DNA of 64,000 nucleotides from Methanobrevibacter sp. YE315 (GTDB lineage Archaea; Methanobacteriota; Methanobacteria; Methanobacteriales; Methanobacteriaceae): the NCBI RefSeq assembly GCF_001548675.1, contig NZ_CP010834.1, positions 1,461,501-1,525,500 on the forward strand. Direction: 5' to 3'. Below the pieces are notes generated by a model. That model ran no database searches. It was not told where the DNA came from and saw nothing but the letters and a program-made list of their open reading frames with translations. Positions within the stretch are counted from its first letter, which is position 1, and each line of letters begins with the position of its first letter. The position numbers were made by a program, and so were the translations under genes. Positions 9,416 to 16,832 of this stretch are shown here, in pieces.

Positions 9416-12184
9416 TATGTCTATGAATAATATGACTTCATCATCAGTTTCATATATCTTAGCCCTAAATAGCTGCCCACCCAACAGCTCGAATTTTTTT
9501 GTGTTGAGATTTTGAATTTCCTCATCGCTGATGTTTGGCACTTTAACGATTGGAATGTCTTCGATGGCAATTGAATCATCACGTTTATGCATTAGCTTAT
9601 CACCATGCATGACAATTCTGGTTTTAAGATAAGGATATGCATCAATTACTTTAATGACTGCTTCTTTTAATTTTTCAGCATCAATTGACTTGTCAAATCT
9701 AATGATGTTCGGAAGATTATATTGTGGGACGTCAGGGTTCTGAATGCATTCGTAGTAAACCCCCAACTGGTTTTCAGTCAATGGAATATACATTGAATTT
9801 TTAGAATCTTCTATAATCTTATTTAAATCACCTGTGTCTTTAGCATTTTCAATTAAATCGACAATCTTTCTAATTGTTGGGTTGTCAAGTAATTTAAAAA
9901 TGTTTATATTGAATCCCATTTCCTCATAGATTCTTGATGCATATTTCATCAATGTCAATGAAGTAAATCCGATGGCATATAAGTCATCGGTTACACCGAA
10001 TTCAGTAGTTCCTGAAATTTCTGATGCAATATCGAATAATTTTTCTTCCAGCTCTGTTTGCGGAGGCACTAATTCCAGGTTAAGTATTGGTTTAGGAAGT
10101 GATTTTATGTCTGTCTTTCCGTTTGGTGTTTTTGGCATTTCATCCAACTGCATAAACACTGTTGGAACCATGTATTTTGTCAATCTTTCTTTTAGGAATT
10201 CTTTAAGTTCATTGATATCAATTTCATGTTCAGCGGTGAAATATGCACACAAATGATCTGCATCATTAATTTTTTTAATTGAAACAATATTTTCTTTTAT
10301 ATGAGGATATTGGGAGATGTTTGATTCTATTTCTTCGATTTCTATTCTTAATCCTCGTAGTTTAATCTGATTATCTTTTCTTCCTTTAAAAATAAATTCC
10401 CCATCAGGTGTTTTAATCGCATAATCTCCACTTCTACAGTACGGAATTCCATTGATTTCAATAAATGTCTCATTAGTCTGGTCTAAATTATAATATCCTT
10501 TACCAATGGAAGGTCCTCCAAAGCATAATTCACCCATTACTCCATCAGGCAACAGTTTTCCGTCAATATCCCTAACATCAGCTATGGAATTTTCTAATGG
10601 TTTGCCTATGGTGATGTTGACGTCATCATTTATATTTAAAGGAACTGGAGATAAGAAATTGCCCTCACTTTGCCCGTAAGCGTTAAATATGGTGGCATCC
10701 GTGTATTTTTCAAGGGAGTAAAATTTTTTTGCAGGAAAAACTTCTCCACCCATAATGAATGCTTTAAAACAATTAATTGAATCACAGAATTCATCGATTT
10801 CCAAGTAAGATAAAAATCTTGAAGGAGTCATTGTCACGGCTTCAGGTTGAGTATTATTGATTAATTCAATCAAATCAGGAATGTTTTTAACTTCTTTATC
10901 ATTGGCAAATATCAATCTAATTCCATTAGTTATTCCAGTTAAAATATCCCTTAAGGACATGATAAATGAAATTGTTGAAATAGTCAAAATGCTGTCAAAA
11001 TCTTTCATAGGGTTTCCTGTTATCTGGTTACACATTCCTTTGTGACTAATCATTACTCCTTTAGGATTTCCTGTAGACCCTGAAGTATAGATTATATAAG
11101 CCAAATCATCGGGTTCAATATCGACATTAGGACTTTCAGTATTTCCGTTGCAAATTAACTCCTCAATACTCAAGGAATTTTTCCCGGATTTTTCAGTGAT
11201 AATATAATTCGCATGACTGTTTTCATAAATATAATTAATTCTTTCTTGAGGATACTCAGGATCAATCGGAACAAAAGCACATCCTGCTTTCAGAGTACCT
11301 ATAATGGACGCTATCAAATCACTGCTTCGGTGAAGCATTATCAAAATATTGCTTTTTGGTTTTATTCCCTTTTTGATAAGCGCATTGGCAATCCTATTGG
11401 ATTTTTCGTTGAGTTCACGGTAAGTTAATTTTTCACCATTTGAAATAAGTGCAATGTTATCCGGAGTTTTTTGGACTTGTTTTTCAAAACGCTTGTGGAT
11501 GAATGGGATTTCTATTTCTTTAAATTGAATATTTTCATTTTCTTTAACAAGAGAAATATCAGATAATGTTGATTTGGTAATGTCGATTGATAAAAATTGA
11601 TTTATGATTGTTATAATACTTTTTAAGAAAAGATTGACATATTTGTCAGAATATAATTGGTCATTATAATAAGCGGATAATATGAATTCTTCACCATTTT
11701 TTTGGATATTGAGATAAAAATTATATTTATATTTGAAAGAATTGAAATTCAATTCTTTATTGAAAGCGTAATAGAATTCTGGATGGAGTTCATATCCATC
11801 AATTATTTTGTCAATTGAAAATTTAGAATATTTTAGATTTTCCAGGTAATCGTTTTGGATGTGCATTAAATAATCTTTAATGGATATTTCCCTATTTTCA
11901 AAATCAGTTGTGAAAATTATATTATTTTCATGAAAAATTAAATTTTTATTGGAAAAATTAAATTTATTCAATGCTAATGAAGTACCAGCTAAAAAAAGTA
12001 TATTTTCAGAAATTGAATTCTGTTTGCAAAATTCTGCAATTTTGTCTTTTTTTATTTTTAATTCATTTTTATTTAATTCCGGTTTTTTAACCCCATTTAA
12101 ATCAGGGCTAAGCATTGTTGATTCGTCAAAATCTTTGACAAGTCTTAAAAAATATTTGTTATAATTTATATTTTTATCAATCAT
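1..12184 (-). CDS. Non-ribosomal peptide synthetase, multimodular (3' end outside window)
   Basis: A single open frame of more than 4,060 codons, so a giant cytosolic assembly-line enzyme making a peptide. Order read from the start: a C-terminal half of a condensation (C) domain (residues ~1-220), A1, T1, C1, A2, T2, C2, A3, T3, C3, A4, T4, C4 (running off the window). Seen motifs: TSGSTGNPKG in all four A domains, NGKTD (A10 lysine) in each, carrier-protein GFTSL with the phosphopantetheine serine at residues 742, 1740, 2743 and 3746, and C-domain HHLITDG/HHIITDG at about residues 924, 1923, 2926 and 3929. No epimerase, thioesterase or reductase domain is visible before the edge. The ATG start is fixed by an in-frame TGA about 14 nt upstream, so the first C domain really lacks its HHxxxDG half. 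A2-A4 carry the Asp that binds the substrate amine (FDVAMDD, FDVSVDD); A1 has FIMSLRD instead. NRPS genes are known from a few Methanobrevibacter species; the product is unknown. Confidence 0.95.
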   Translation of the reverse strand, partial: MIDKNINYNKYFLRLVKDFDESTMLSPDLNGVKKPELNKNELKIKKDKIAEFCKQNSISENILFLAGTSLALNKFNFSNKNLIFHENNIIFTTDFENREISIKDYLMHIQNDYLENLKYSKFSIDKIIDGYELHPEFYYAFNKELNFNSFKYKYNFYLNIQKNGEEFILSAYYNDQLYSDKYVNLFLKSIITIINQFLSIDITKSTLSDISLVKENENIQFKEIEIPFIHKRFEKQVQKTPDNIALISNGEKLTYRELNEKSNRIANALIKKGIKPKSNILIMLHRSSDLIASIIGTLKAGCAFVPIDPEYPQERINYIYENSHANYIITEKSGKNSLSIEELICNGNTESPNVDIEPDDLAYIIYTSGSTGNPKGVMISHKGMCNQITGNPMKDFDSILTISTISFIMSLRDILTGITNGIRLIFANDKEVKNIPDLIELINNTQPEAVTMTPSRFLSYLEIDEFCDSINCFKAFIMGGEVFPAKKFYSLEKYTDATIFNAYGQSEGNFLSPVPLNINDDVNITIGKPLENSIADVRDIDGKLLPDGVMGELCFGGPSIGKGYYNLDQTNETFIEINGIPYCRSGDYAIKTPDGEFIFKGRKDNQIKLRGLRIEIEEIESNISQYPHIKENIVSIKKINDADHLCAYFTAEHEIDINELKEFLKERLTKYMVPTVFMQLDEMPKTPNGKTDIKSLPKPILNLELVPPQTELEEKLFDIASEISGTTEFGVTDDLYAIGFTSLTLMKYASRIYEEMGFNINIFKLLDNPTIRKIVDLIENAKDTGDLNKIIEDSKNSMYIPLTENQLGVYYECIQNPDVPQYNLPNIIRFDKSIDAEKLKEAVIKVIDAYPYLKTRIVMHGDKLMHKRDDSIAIEDIPIVKVPNISDEEIQNLNTKKFELLGGQLFRAKIYETDDEVILFIDIHHLITDGESIIKLFRNFGHAYEGKEIKKEAIDGYANALIEAENENSEEYIASEKYFHDLLTQEVDSTILTPNLNGNPDNGKLDFVSKNINPQLIREFCAAERISPNVLFMASTILNLNKYTFSDKTLITTIYNGRPSSDYYNTQAFLVKTLPILSINEDRNIPVKELLNQTDEIWKETIRHSDFPYTKISNEFQLKPEFMYTYNNFDEEIITISGKDYQYTRLETIETNYKITFDVNESEDNIELHLLYNNQLYTEKYVKRFLTGVLNTVNQFINEDIEKLRISEIELNKNYEIPTFTPVENPFIHKRFEMQVEANPDNIALVAEDATLTADELNKKANRIANALIKKGVKPKSNVLVMLHRNSDLIASILGILKAGCTYIPIDLEYPQDRINYIYENSQADYIISDEAKENSLDIKELLREKNTENPNVEIAPDDLAYMIYTSGSTGNPKGVMISHENICNEVENPKSEYESLLCITTISFDVAMDDIFTSLANGIRLIFANDSQIKNIPELTELIKEHEPEVADFTPSRLASHLEVEEFCEAVKCLKCLYLGGEQFSTKVYENFRKCSDAIVYNSYGPTETTVTSNNKKVTDVNDITVGYPLYNYVTDVRDIDGKLLPYGVMGELYIGGVGVGKGYYNMPDKTEEVFLTINGIPYYRSGDYAISRPDGEIELLGRIDNQIKLRGLRIEIGEIESNINRYPSVKQTVVVIKEINNNDHLCAYYTADDEIDTASLKDFLKDKLTKYMIPTAYMQLDEMPQTPNGKTDLKALPEPKLDLENIKAENELEEKLFEIAAELVDTDQFGVTDDLYAIGFTSLILMKFNSLIYAETGVNIDMSVLFNDPTIRNLASQIKDSDKDSDLEEFIELAGKLDYFPLTENQLGVYYECMQNPDEIRYTMPTVIRFGSDVKADKLKEAVIKTVEAHPYIKTRIITTEDGSLKQQKNDDAEIDEIEIVKVDSISDDEIIKNDVKNFALIEGQLFRFKIYETPDETVLFSNFHHIITDGVSQINIFTDIAKAYENKELSREIVDGYVYSLIEEDAKNTEKYEKSKEFFDEKLSQEIESTVLTPNINGNPDEGELKTIIREIDSKYIKEFCNDYSLSQNALFLSALTLTLNKYTFSDKTLITTIFNGRSNPYFYNTQGFLVKTLPLIFNNENRQETIKEFITGIDNVWKDTINHAEYPYTHIAENYQLKPEFFFSYQEFFKSEEITINGKIYEEYELSSDDIYNLNYKVNFDLFVFEDNIKFKLDYNDQLYSEEYIQKFLDSFNLVLNQFIENDINKLMISEVELESEKELPTFTPVETPIIHKRFEKQVEAEPNNIALVAEDATLTADELNKKANRIANALIKKGVKPKNNVLVMLHRNSDLIASILGILKAGCAYIPIDLEYPQDRIDYIYENSQADYIISDEDSDNALNVNELLKETNVTNPDVEITSDDLAYMIYTSGSTGNPKGVMISHENIANQVQNPKSQYGSLLCLATISFDVSVDDILTSLSNGLKLILASDTQIKNIPELIRLIDDEKPEVSEITPSRLASYLEVPEFCEVISCLKCVFLGGEQFSTKVYENFKKYSDAVVYNSYGPTETTITSNNKEVTDSNDITVGLPLENYVTDVRDIDGKLLPQGVMGELYIGGIGVGKGYYNMPDKTEEVFLTINDIPYYRSGDYAIETPNGEIDIQGRIDNQIKLRGLRIEIGEIESSINKYPSVKQSVVVIKEINNNDHLCAYYTADENVEPRSLKDFLKDKLTKYMIPTAYMQLDEMPQTPNGKTDINALPEPKLDLEYVAAENETEQKLFEIAAELINTDQFGVTDDLYAIGFTSLILMKFNSLIYAEMGVNIDISVLFNDPTIRKLASQIKGIDKDSDLEEFIELAGKLDYFPLTENQLGVYYECMQNPDEIRYTMPTVIRFESDVKADKLKEAVIKTVEAHPYIKTRIITTEDGSLKQKRNDGAEIDEIEIVKVDSISDDEIIKNDVKNFALIDGQLFRFKIYEAPDETVLFIDFHHIITDGVSQINIFTDIAKAYENKELSQEIIDGYVYSLIEEDAKNSTKYSESKEFFDEKLSQEIESTVLTPNFNGNPDEGNIKTLLDEIDSAEIKDLCNKYSLSQNALILSALTLTLNKYTFSDKTLITTIFNGRSNPYYYSTQGFLVKTLPLIFNNENRHETIKEFINGIDKVWKDTISHSEYSYTRLAEDYQLKPEFFFTYQEFLDADGIVIDDKDYQDYELSDDNLLTTAYKINLDLNAYDDKFEFYLQYNDQLYSEEYVKTFIDSMKFVLEQFVNTNIEKQRICDIELESQKELPTFTPVETPIIHKRFEKQVEAKPDNIALVAEDATLTADELNKKANRIANALIKKGVKPKNNVLVMLHRNSDLIASILGILKAGCAYIPIDLEYPQDRIDYIYENSQADYIISDEDSDNALNVKELLKETNTSNPDAEVGPDDLAYMIYTSGSTGNPKGVMISHENIANQVQNPKSQYESLLCLATISFDVSVDDILTSLSNGLKLILASDTQIKNIPELIRLIDDEKPEVSEITPSRLASYLEVPEFCEVISCLKCVFLGGEQFSTKVYENFKKYSDAVVYNSYGPTETTITSNNKEVTDSNDITVGFPLDNYVTDVRDIDGKLLPKGVMGELYIGGVGVGKGYYNMPDKTEEVFLTINDIPYYRSGDYAIETPNGEIDIQGRIDNQIKLRGLRIEIGEIESNINKYPSVKQAVVVIKEINNNDHLCAYYTAEDEVDSRSLKDFLKDKLTKYMIPTAYMQLDEMPQTPNGKTDVKALPEPKLDLENVKAENELEEKLFEIAAELINTDQFGVTDDLYAIGFTSLILMKFNSLIYAEMGVNIDISVLFNDPTIRKLASQIEDSDEDSDLSEIIELANSMDYLPLTDNQIGVYYECMQSPGEIKYTMPTTMRLGSDVDAEKLKEAVIKTIDAHPYLKTRILINDEGELKQKRCDDVEMDEIEIVEVDSISDEEILENDVKAFSLYGEQLFRVKIYKTPDEIVLFTDFHHLITDGVSQINFFDDIANIYEGNEANAEIVDGYVYSLLEDKHKNSDAYDKAKEFFDEKLSQEIESTVLTPNINGNPDEGKLQSVIETIDANEIKEFCNRHSFSQNSLFLSSLILTLNKYTFSDKTLITTIFN

Positions 12185-12374
12185 ATTTATCCCATCTCAC
12201 CGTTTAACTATTAATAAATATATTTTTTGATTAAAATAAAGTTTGACTATTTTAACCAAATTTTATTAAAAAAAGATTCGAATAAGTTAAATCAAAATAG
12301 CAATATAAAAAAATAAGGGAATAAATAGATTTAAAAAAAGAAAATAATGTAAAAAATAATTAACTAAATCTGTC

Positions 12375-13217
12375 TTAAATTATCTCTTCATTAAATTCTT
12401 CAACAGTTTCAGGGTCAGTATGGTCAATGAAAGGACTCTCACCCCTATCTATTTCTTTTATCTTTTCAATATCTGTTTTTGATAATTTAAAATCAAAAAT
12501 ATCAATATTTTCTTTCATTCTGTCTTCACGAACAGATCTGCATGCAATGGAAATATCCCTGTCAATAAGCCATCTTAAAATTACTTGTCCAGTACTTTTT
12601 GAATATTTGTCAGCTATTTCCTTGAGTATTGGATTTTCAAAAAGATTATCCATACCCTCTGAAAACGGTCCCCATGCCTGATGTGAAACTCCTAATTTTT
12701 TCATAACCTCATTAGCTTCATATTGTTGGAAATACGGAGTTGTTTCAACCTGGTTTACTTGTGGTAAAACATCATTATTCATCACCAAGTCAATCAATCT
12801 GTCCGGATAAAAATTGGATAAACCGATAGATATTACCTTTCCTTCTTTTTGTAAGTCTTGCAATGCCCGGTATGACCCATAATAATCTCCATAAGGTTGG
12901 TGAATTAAAAGTAAATCAAGATAATCAGTTTGCAGGTCTTCCAATGTTTTATTAAATGCTTTAATTGTCTTGTCGTAGCCCGCATTACTTACCCAATTTT
13001 TACTTGTTAGAAATATCTCTTCTCGAGGAACATCCGATTCCTTAATGGCTTTTCCAACTTCTTTTTCATTATAATATATTTGTGCGTTATCAATTGCCCT
13101 ATATCCAATATCTAATGCTTTTAATACAGCTTCTTTAGTTTTATCAATGTCTATTTCATAAACACCAAAGTTTAAAGCAGGTATTTTCTCCCCATTATTC
13201 AATTTAAAATATTCCAA
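12375..13217 (-). CDS. Aldo/keto reductase
   Basis: A 280-residue cytosolic NADPH-dependent carbonyl reductase of the AKR superfamily (2,5-diketo-gluconate reductase-like group). Visible family features are the N-terminal LNNGEKIPALNFG, the catalytic Asp/Tyr segment (AIDNAQIYYNE), the Lys in LTSKNW, the His in LLIHQPYG, and GLSNF near mid-protein. I place the start at a TTG codon (13217) because AGGAGG lies 8 nt upstream and the product then begins like its relatives; the frame is open 15 codons further to 13262, but those residues overlap the Shine-Dalgarno. It lies 190 bp upstream of the NRPS on the same strand, so it is probably a separate unit. The substrate cannot be told. Confidence 0.88.
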   Translation of the reverse strand: MEYFKLNNGEKIPALNFGVYEIDIDKTKEAVLKALDIGYRAIDNAQIYYNEKEVGKAIKESDVPREEIFLTSKNWVSNAGYDKTIKAFNKTLEDLQTDYLDLLLIHQPYGDYYGSYRALQDLQKEGKVISIGLSNFYPDRLIDLVMNNDVLPQVNQVETTPYFQQYEANEVMKKLGVSHQAWGPFSEGMDNLFENPILKEIADKYSKSTGQVILRWLIDRDISIACRSVREDRMKENIDIFDFKLSKTDIEKIKEIDRGESPFIDHTDPETVEEFNEEII

Positions 13218-13773
13218 AAATAATTCCTCCTTAATGCCCTGTGTTAAAAAAGGTAAAATCATAAGTTTTTATATTATTTGAAGCTATGGATTCTACAGAT
13301 TCACAAGCGATTTCATTAAATATATCACCAAAACTACCTTTGATATTTAATAGTATATACATAAATCAGTAATAAACTTTTACAAAATGTATATATTTTA
13401 AAATAAAAATATAACTTTATATATTTCGAAAAGATAACACACAATAAATGTGCAATTCACCTCCCGAATATTTTGTTTTTAGAAAACACTTTTTAATTAC
13501 TGTTATAATTTAAAATAAGCCACATATTGGTTTGTTGGCAGAATTCAAATTTATTGAAAAGTTATTATACAAAAGCAAACAGGACTATATAAAAGCTAAG
13601 TTTATAATTAGGAATGAAAACATTATAATGAAGTCAAAAAGTCGTAGCAAAAATATTTGGAACAACTTCGGCAATATTTCAATGCATTCTCGAATATAAT
13701 TTATTAAGATGAGCAATAGGAAGCAGAAGTAAACATTTCTTCTAAAGGCCTTTTTAAACTTCACTTATTTCTT
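13218..13773. other. Intergenic region, no convincing gene
   Basis: About 555 bp of AT-rich DNA between two same-strand genes. It must hold the promoter of the aldo/keto reductase. A plus-strand stretch at about 13512-13700 stays open and reads as a lysine-rich peptide, but it has no good start or ribosome-binding site and matches nothing I know, so I do not call it a gene. Confidence 0.5.
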
Positions 13774-14631
13774 TTAAATTAAATCATATGAAATATCATC
13801 CTTATTTCGTGGATAATTATTATTGGATAAAGGTTTACCTATCTTTTTAAGTCTATTATCCAATAATTCACGTCCCTTTTCGCTGGCACAGAATATCGGA
13901 ACTTTCAATCCATAATAATAAGGTTTGTATTTATCGGTATAATCTGAAATGGATTTTGATGAGCAAGCGGTTACAATATCTGCATTATCAAATAGCATTT
14001 TAGCATCATCAGGACTTGTTCCGGTTGTATGTGCAACGAGAATATACACATTTACATCATCATCTATAGGATAATTTCTAATTTCTTCAACCATTGGTGA
14101 AGAAAGTATTGTTATTGCAATATTTTTGTATCCTTCATCTAAAGCCAATCTTAATCCTTTTAATTGATTTAACTCAGCAGTATCTGGGTTTAAAATTATA
14201 CAATCCTTTTGTTGTAACTTTTCAATTACTTCAGGAATTGGAGTAGTGCTTATAATACCAGATACTCTTGCGCCAACACCCTGTACAACACGAGGATTGA
14301 CCATGACTAACGTTCCAGCTCCTTCACAAGCTCCTACAACACAATCAATGTTTCCCAATTCCATGTTGGTTTTTAAAATTTCAGATATCCCTACTGTAAT
14401 GGAATCATCCATTTCTATTATTCTTTGTGGTGTGCACATTCCAAAGTCTTTGATTCTGAAATTGATGTTTTTGCGTATGAATTCCTCGTTTAATTCCTTT
14501 ACTCCATGCATTGCATGAAACATTGGACAGTATTTAACGCCTGAAGAGGGTCCAATTTCAGTTATTTCACCATTTTCGATTACTACACGCACTTTTCCGA
14601 GTGCTTCTATTACATGTCTGTCTTCAACCAT
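13774..14631 (-). CDS. Methanogenesis marker protein 8 (DUF2099)
   Basis: A 285-residue protein of the DUF2099 family, known as putative methanogenesis marker protein 8 because it is found in methanogens; its biochemical role is not established. Recognised from the N-terminal pattern HVIEALGKVRVVIENG, then YCPMFHAMHGV, FRIKDFGMCTPQRII and VVGACEGAGTLV. Cysteines in these conserved segments could bind metal or a cofactor, which is inference. The ATG at 14631 is preferred over an in-frame GTG nine bases upstream, because AGGTGA sits five bases before the ATG and overlaps the GTG. It lies just downstream of the NSS transporter gene (23-bp gap), so the two may be co-transcribed. Confidence 0.85.
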   Translation of the reverse strand: MVEDRHVIEALGKVRVVIENGEITEIGPSSGVKYCPMFHAMHGVKELNEEFIRKNINFRIKDFGMCTPQRIIEMDDSITVGISEILKTNMELGNIDCVVGACEGAGTLVMVNPRVVQGVGARVSGIISTTPIPEVIEKLQQKDCIILNPDTAELNQLKGLRLALDEGYKNIAITILSSPMVEEIRNYPIDDDVNVYILVAHTTGTSPDDAKMLFDNADIVTACSSKSISDYTDKYKPYYYGLKVPIFCASEKGRELLDNRLKKIGKPLSNNNYPRNKDDISYDLI

Positions 14632-14654
14632 ATAAATCACCTATTCATTACTGT

Positions 14655-16142
14655 TCATATTCTCTCCTGTTTTTCATTCCAATTTTCATCTTTAGCTGGC
14701 AAGATTGTAAAAATTAAAGTTGTAACCAACAAAAATATTCCACATAAAACTGATAAAATCAACTGACTGAAAGTCCAGTTAGGTACAACATCTATAATTC
14801 CTCCAATCCAAATAATTAAAATAAACATTGGAAGAATATATTTTACAATAATCAACCACCATTTGCCGAGTTTAAATGTTTTGCTTCTGGAATTTAAAAA
14901 GTCAATTAATTTTTCAGCTTTAAACATCCAAGCGAAAATAATACATTCAAAAAATATGGCCAATAGTAATGCTATAAGATTTATGAATGTATCTACATAT
15001 TCAAGTAAAGTTTGACCGAATGACGTTGCAAAAGGCATAGCCAAGAGCGCTCCAACAATAATTAAAAATGTTATTGTTTTGGATCTTGAGATATTGAATT
15101 TATTTTGAATTGAAAATGATAATGGTTCAATTGAGGATAAAATACTTGTAAATCCCGCTAAATAAACTGTTAAAAAGAATAATGGTCCTAAAATAAAACC
15201 CCACTGACCTAATATATTAAATACTGTTGGATAAACAATAAATACAATACCAATCCCCTGCGTTACCAAATCATGAACAGCAGTTCCTGAATGCAGAGAC
15301 ATATAACCTAAAACTGAAAATACTCCTAAAGCAGCAATATTTTCAAATATTGCATTAGCAAAAGTTATTATTAGGGTATTTGTAATTAAATCCGTATCCT
15401 CTTTAATATAACTTGCATAAGTAAATGAAATTGACATGCCCAGACTAATAGAAAATATAATTTGAGCAAATGCAGCCATCCAAATATCAAACTTTGTCAA
15501 TAACTGCCAATTAGGATTGAACAATTCATTTAACCCAATAGCTGCACCAGGCAAAGTTAAAGAAAATCCAACTAGAGCCATCATTACAATAAATAATAAT
15601 GGAACTAATACTTTAGAAACATTGCCTATCCCTTTTTCCAATCCTCGATGTGAAATAAACCAAATAATTATCCATACAATTGCTATGACAATTCCTATTA
15701 ATGGAATGAAATTCAATAAACCTGTGAAATTTTGTGAAGACTGTAAAAGTGTTGTTGCAAAGTATGCATTAGGATTAGAACCCCAAGCTTTAGAAAAACT
15801 TAAAACTACATAAAGTCCGTCCCATGCAAGGACTACTGAGTAATAAACTGTAAAAATAAAAACAGTAACTGGTATAAACCAACCTAGATATTGCCATTTA
15901 GAGTTAATTTGTGTAATAGCTTTTGCAAATGATGATTTGTAATTATATCCAACACCATATTCTAAAATTAAAAAAGGAATACCTAGCAATAAAATAGCTA
16001 TAAAATATGGAATATAAAAAGTTCCACCTCCATTAGAATAAAGTACGTAAGGATATCTCCAAATGTTTCCAAGCCCTATTGCAGAACCTATCATTGCTAA
16101 AAGAAATGATAGATTGCTGTTCCATTCATTTTTATTAGACAT
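14655..16142 (-). CDS. Neurotransmitter:sodium symporter family transporter
   Basis: A 495-residue integral membrane protein of the NSS (SNF, LeuT-fold) family, which couples uptake of amino acids or related amines to sodium entry. The first membrane segment carries the family signature IGSAIGLGNIWRYPY, whose unwound glycine region helps form the substrate and Na+ sites in LeuT. About twelve hydrophobic segments follow, and the length matches the family. A close paralog occurs at the far end of the window (62639-64000) with the same segment order and many identical stretches. The substrate is not predictable; amino-acid uptake is the usual role in prokaryotes. Confidence 0.92.
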   Translation of the reverse strand: MSNKNEWNSNLSFLLAMIGSAIGLGNIWRYPYVLYSNGGGTFYIPYFIAILLLGIPFLILEYGVGYNYKSSFAKAITQINSKWQYLGWFIPVTVFIFTVYYSVVLAWDGLYVVLSFSKAWGSNPNAYFATTLLQSSQNFTGLLNFIPLIGIVIAIVWIIIWFISHRGLEKGIGNVSKVLVPLLFIVMMALVGFSLTLPGAAIGLNELFNPNWQLLTKFDIWMAAFAQIIFSISLGMSISFTYASYIKEDTDLITNTLIITFANAIFENIAALGVFSVLGYMSLHSGTAVHDLVTQGIGIVFIVYPTVFNILGQWGFILGPLFFLTVYLAGFTSILSSIEPLSFSIQNKFNISRSKTITFLIIVGALLAMPFATSFGQTLLEYVDTFINLIALLLAIFFECIIFAWMFKAEKLIDFLNSRSKTFKLGKWWLIIVKYILPMFILIIWIGGIIDVVPNWTFSQLILSVLCGIFLLVTTLIFTILPAKDENWNEKQERI

Positions 16143-16372
16143 AATATCAGATTAATTTATGTTTCAATTTTAAGGAAAATTATTTTTCTATTAATTAACA
16201 ATTGTTATATTTCTTAATATTTAAAAGTTTTGCTTATTTTAAAAATATTACTATAAAAAATTCTCATTTTAATATATTCATAGTAAAAAGATATATGATT
16301 GAATATAATTTAGTTTATTTTTATGTACATATTAAAAAAAGATTTCATGTACTGAAAAAATAAAAACTTAAA

Positions 16373-16801
16373 TTAATATTCTTCTTCAATATCACAAGGT
16401 TTTACCCAATCCTCACCATTTACAAGTGTTTCGATTGCATTTACAATACAATGAGGATTCCATCCGACTACTGCATCAGATTTTTCTTCTAATTCCTTTA
16501 GAATAAATTCCATGCCAAAAAAACGAACTAAAAGTAAAGGAATATTAAATTCATTTGATTTTTTTATCAATTCATTAAATGTCTCTTGATTATTATGATA
16601 AAGACCAAATAATAATATGATTACATCAATTTCCTTAAATAATTCATCTGTTAAATCATTATCTAAAGTATTATATTCATTATACAAAAAATTTTTTTGA
16701 CTATCAATTCTTTCCTTATAAAACCCATATTGATTATCCGGATCATTTCCCTTGGTTATGAGAATATTATAGACTTTATTTTCATGATTTTCATCTGACA
16801 A
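16373..16801 (-). CDS. MTH538-like (TIR-like fold) protein
   Basis: A 142-residue acidic protein related to MTH538 of Methanothermobacter, whose solved structure is a flavodoxin/TIR-like fold (MTH538 TIR-like family, DUF1863). The recognisable part is the C-terminal VVGWNPHCIVNAIETL, preceded by the alternating strands and helices expected of the fold (DVIILLFGLY, IPLLLVRFFGM). Initiation appears to be at TTG (16801) after AAGGTGAT; no closer ATG keeps the N-terminal strand. It follows thiI by 31 bp and is probably in the same transcript. Related TIR-like proteins act in NAD-dependent signalling or phage defence in some organisms, but I see no effector partner here, so the role is open. Confidence 0.72.
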   Translation of the reverse strand: MSDENHENKVYNILITKGNDPDNQYGFYKERIDSQKNFLYNEYNTLDNDLTDELFKEIDVIILLFGLYHNNQETFNELIKKSNEFNIPLLLVRFFGMEFILKELEEKSDAVVGWNPHCIVNAIETLVNGEDWVKPCDIEEEY

Positions 16802-16832
16802 CTAATCACCTTATAATTTTAATTCTATTAAT

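Noticed and set aside
1-12184. Many plus-strand frames of 60-120 codons across the NRPS region
   Set aside because: They are antisense shadows of the long minus-strand frame; they repeat at the module period, have no ribosome-binding sites and no family signal.
13512-13700. Possible small plus-strand gene with a lysine-rich product
   Set aside because: No credible start or ribosome-binding site and no recognisable family; AT-rich DNA gives such frames by chance.
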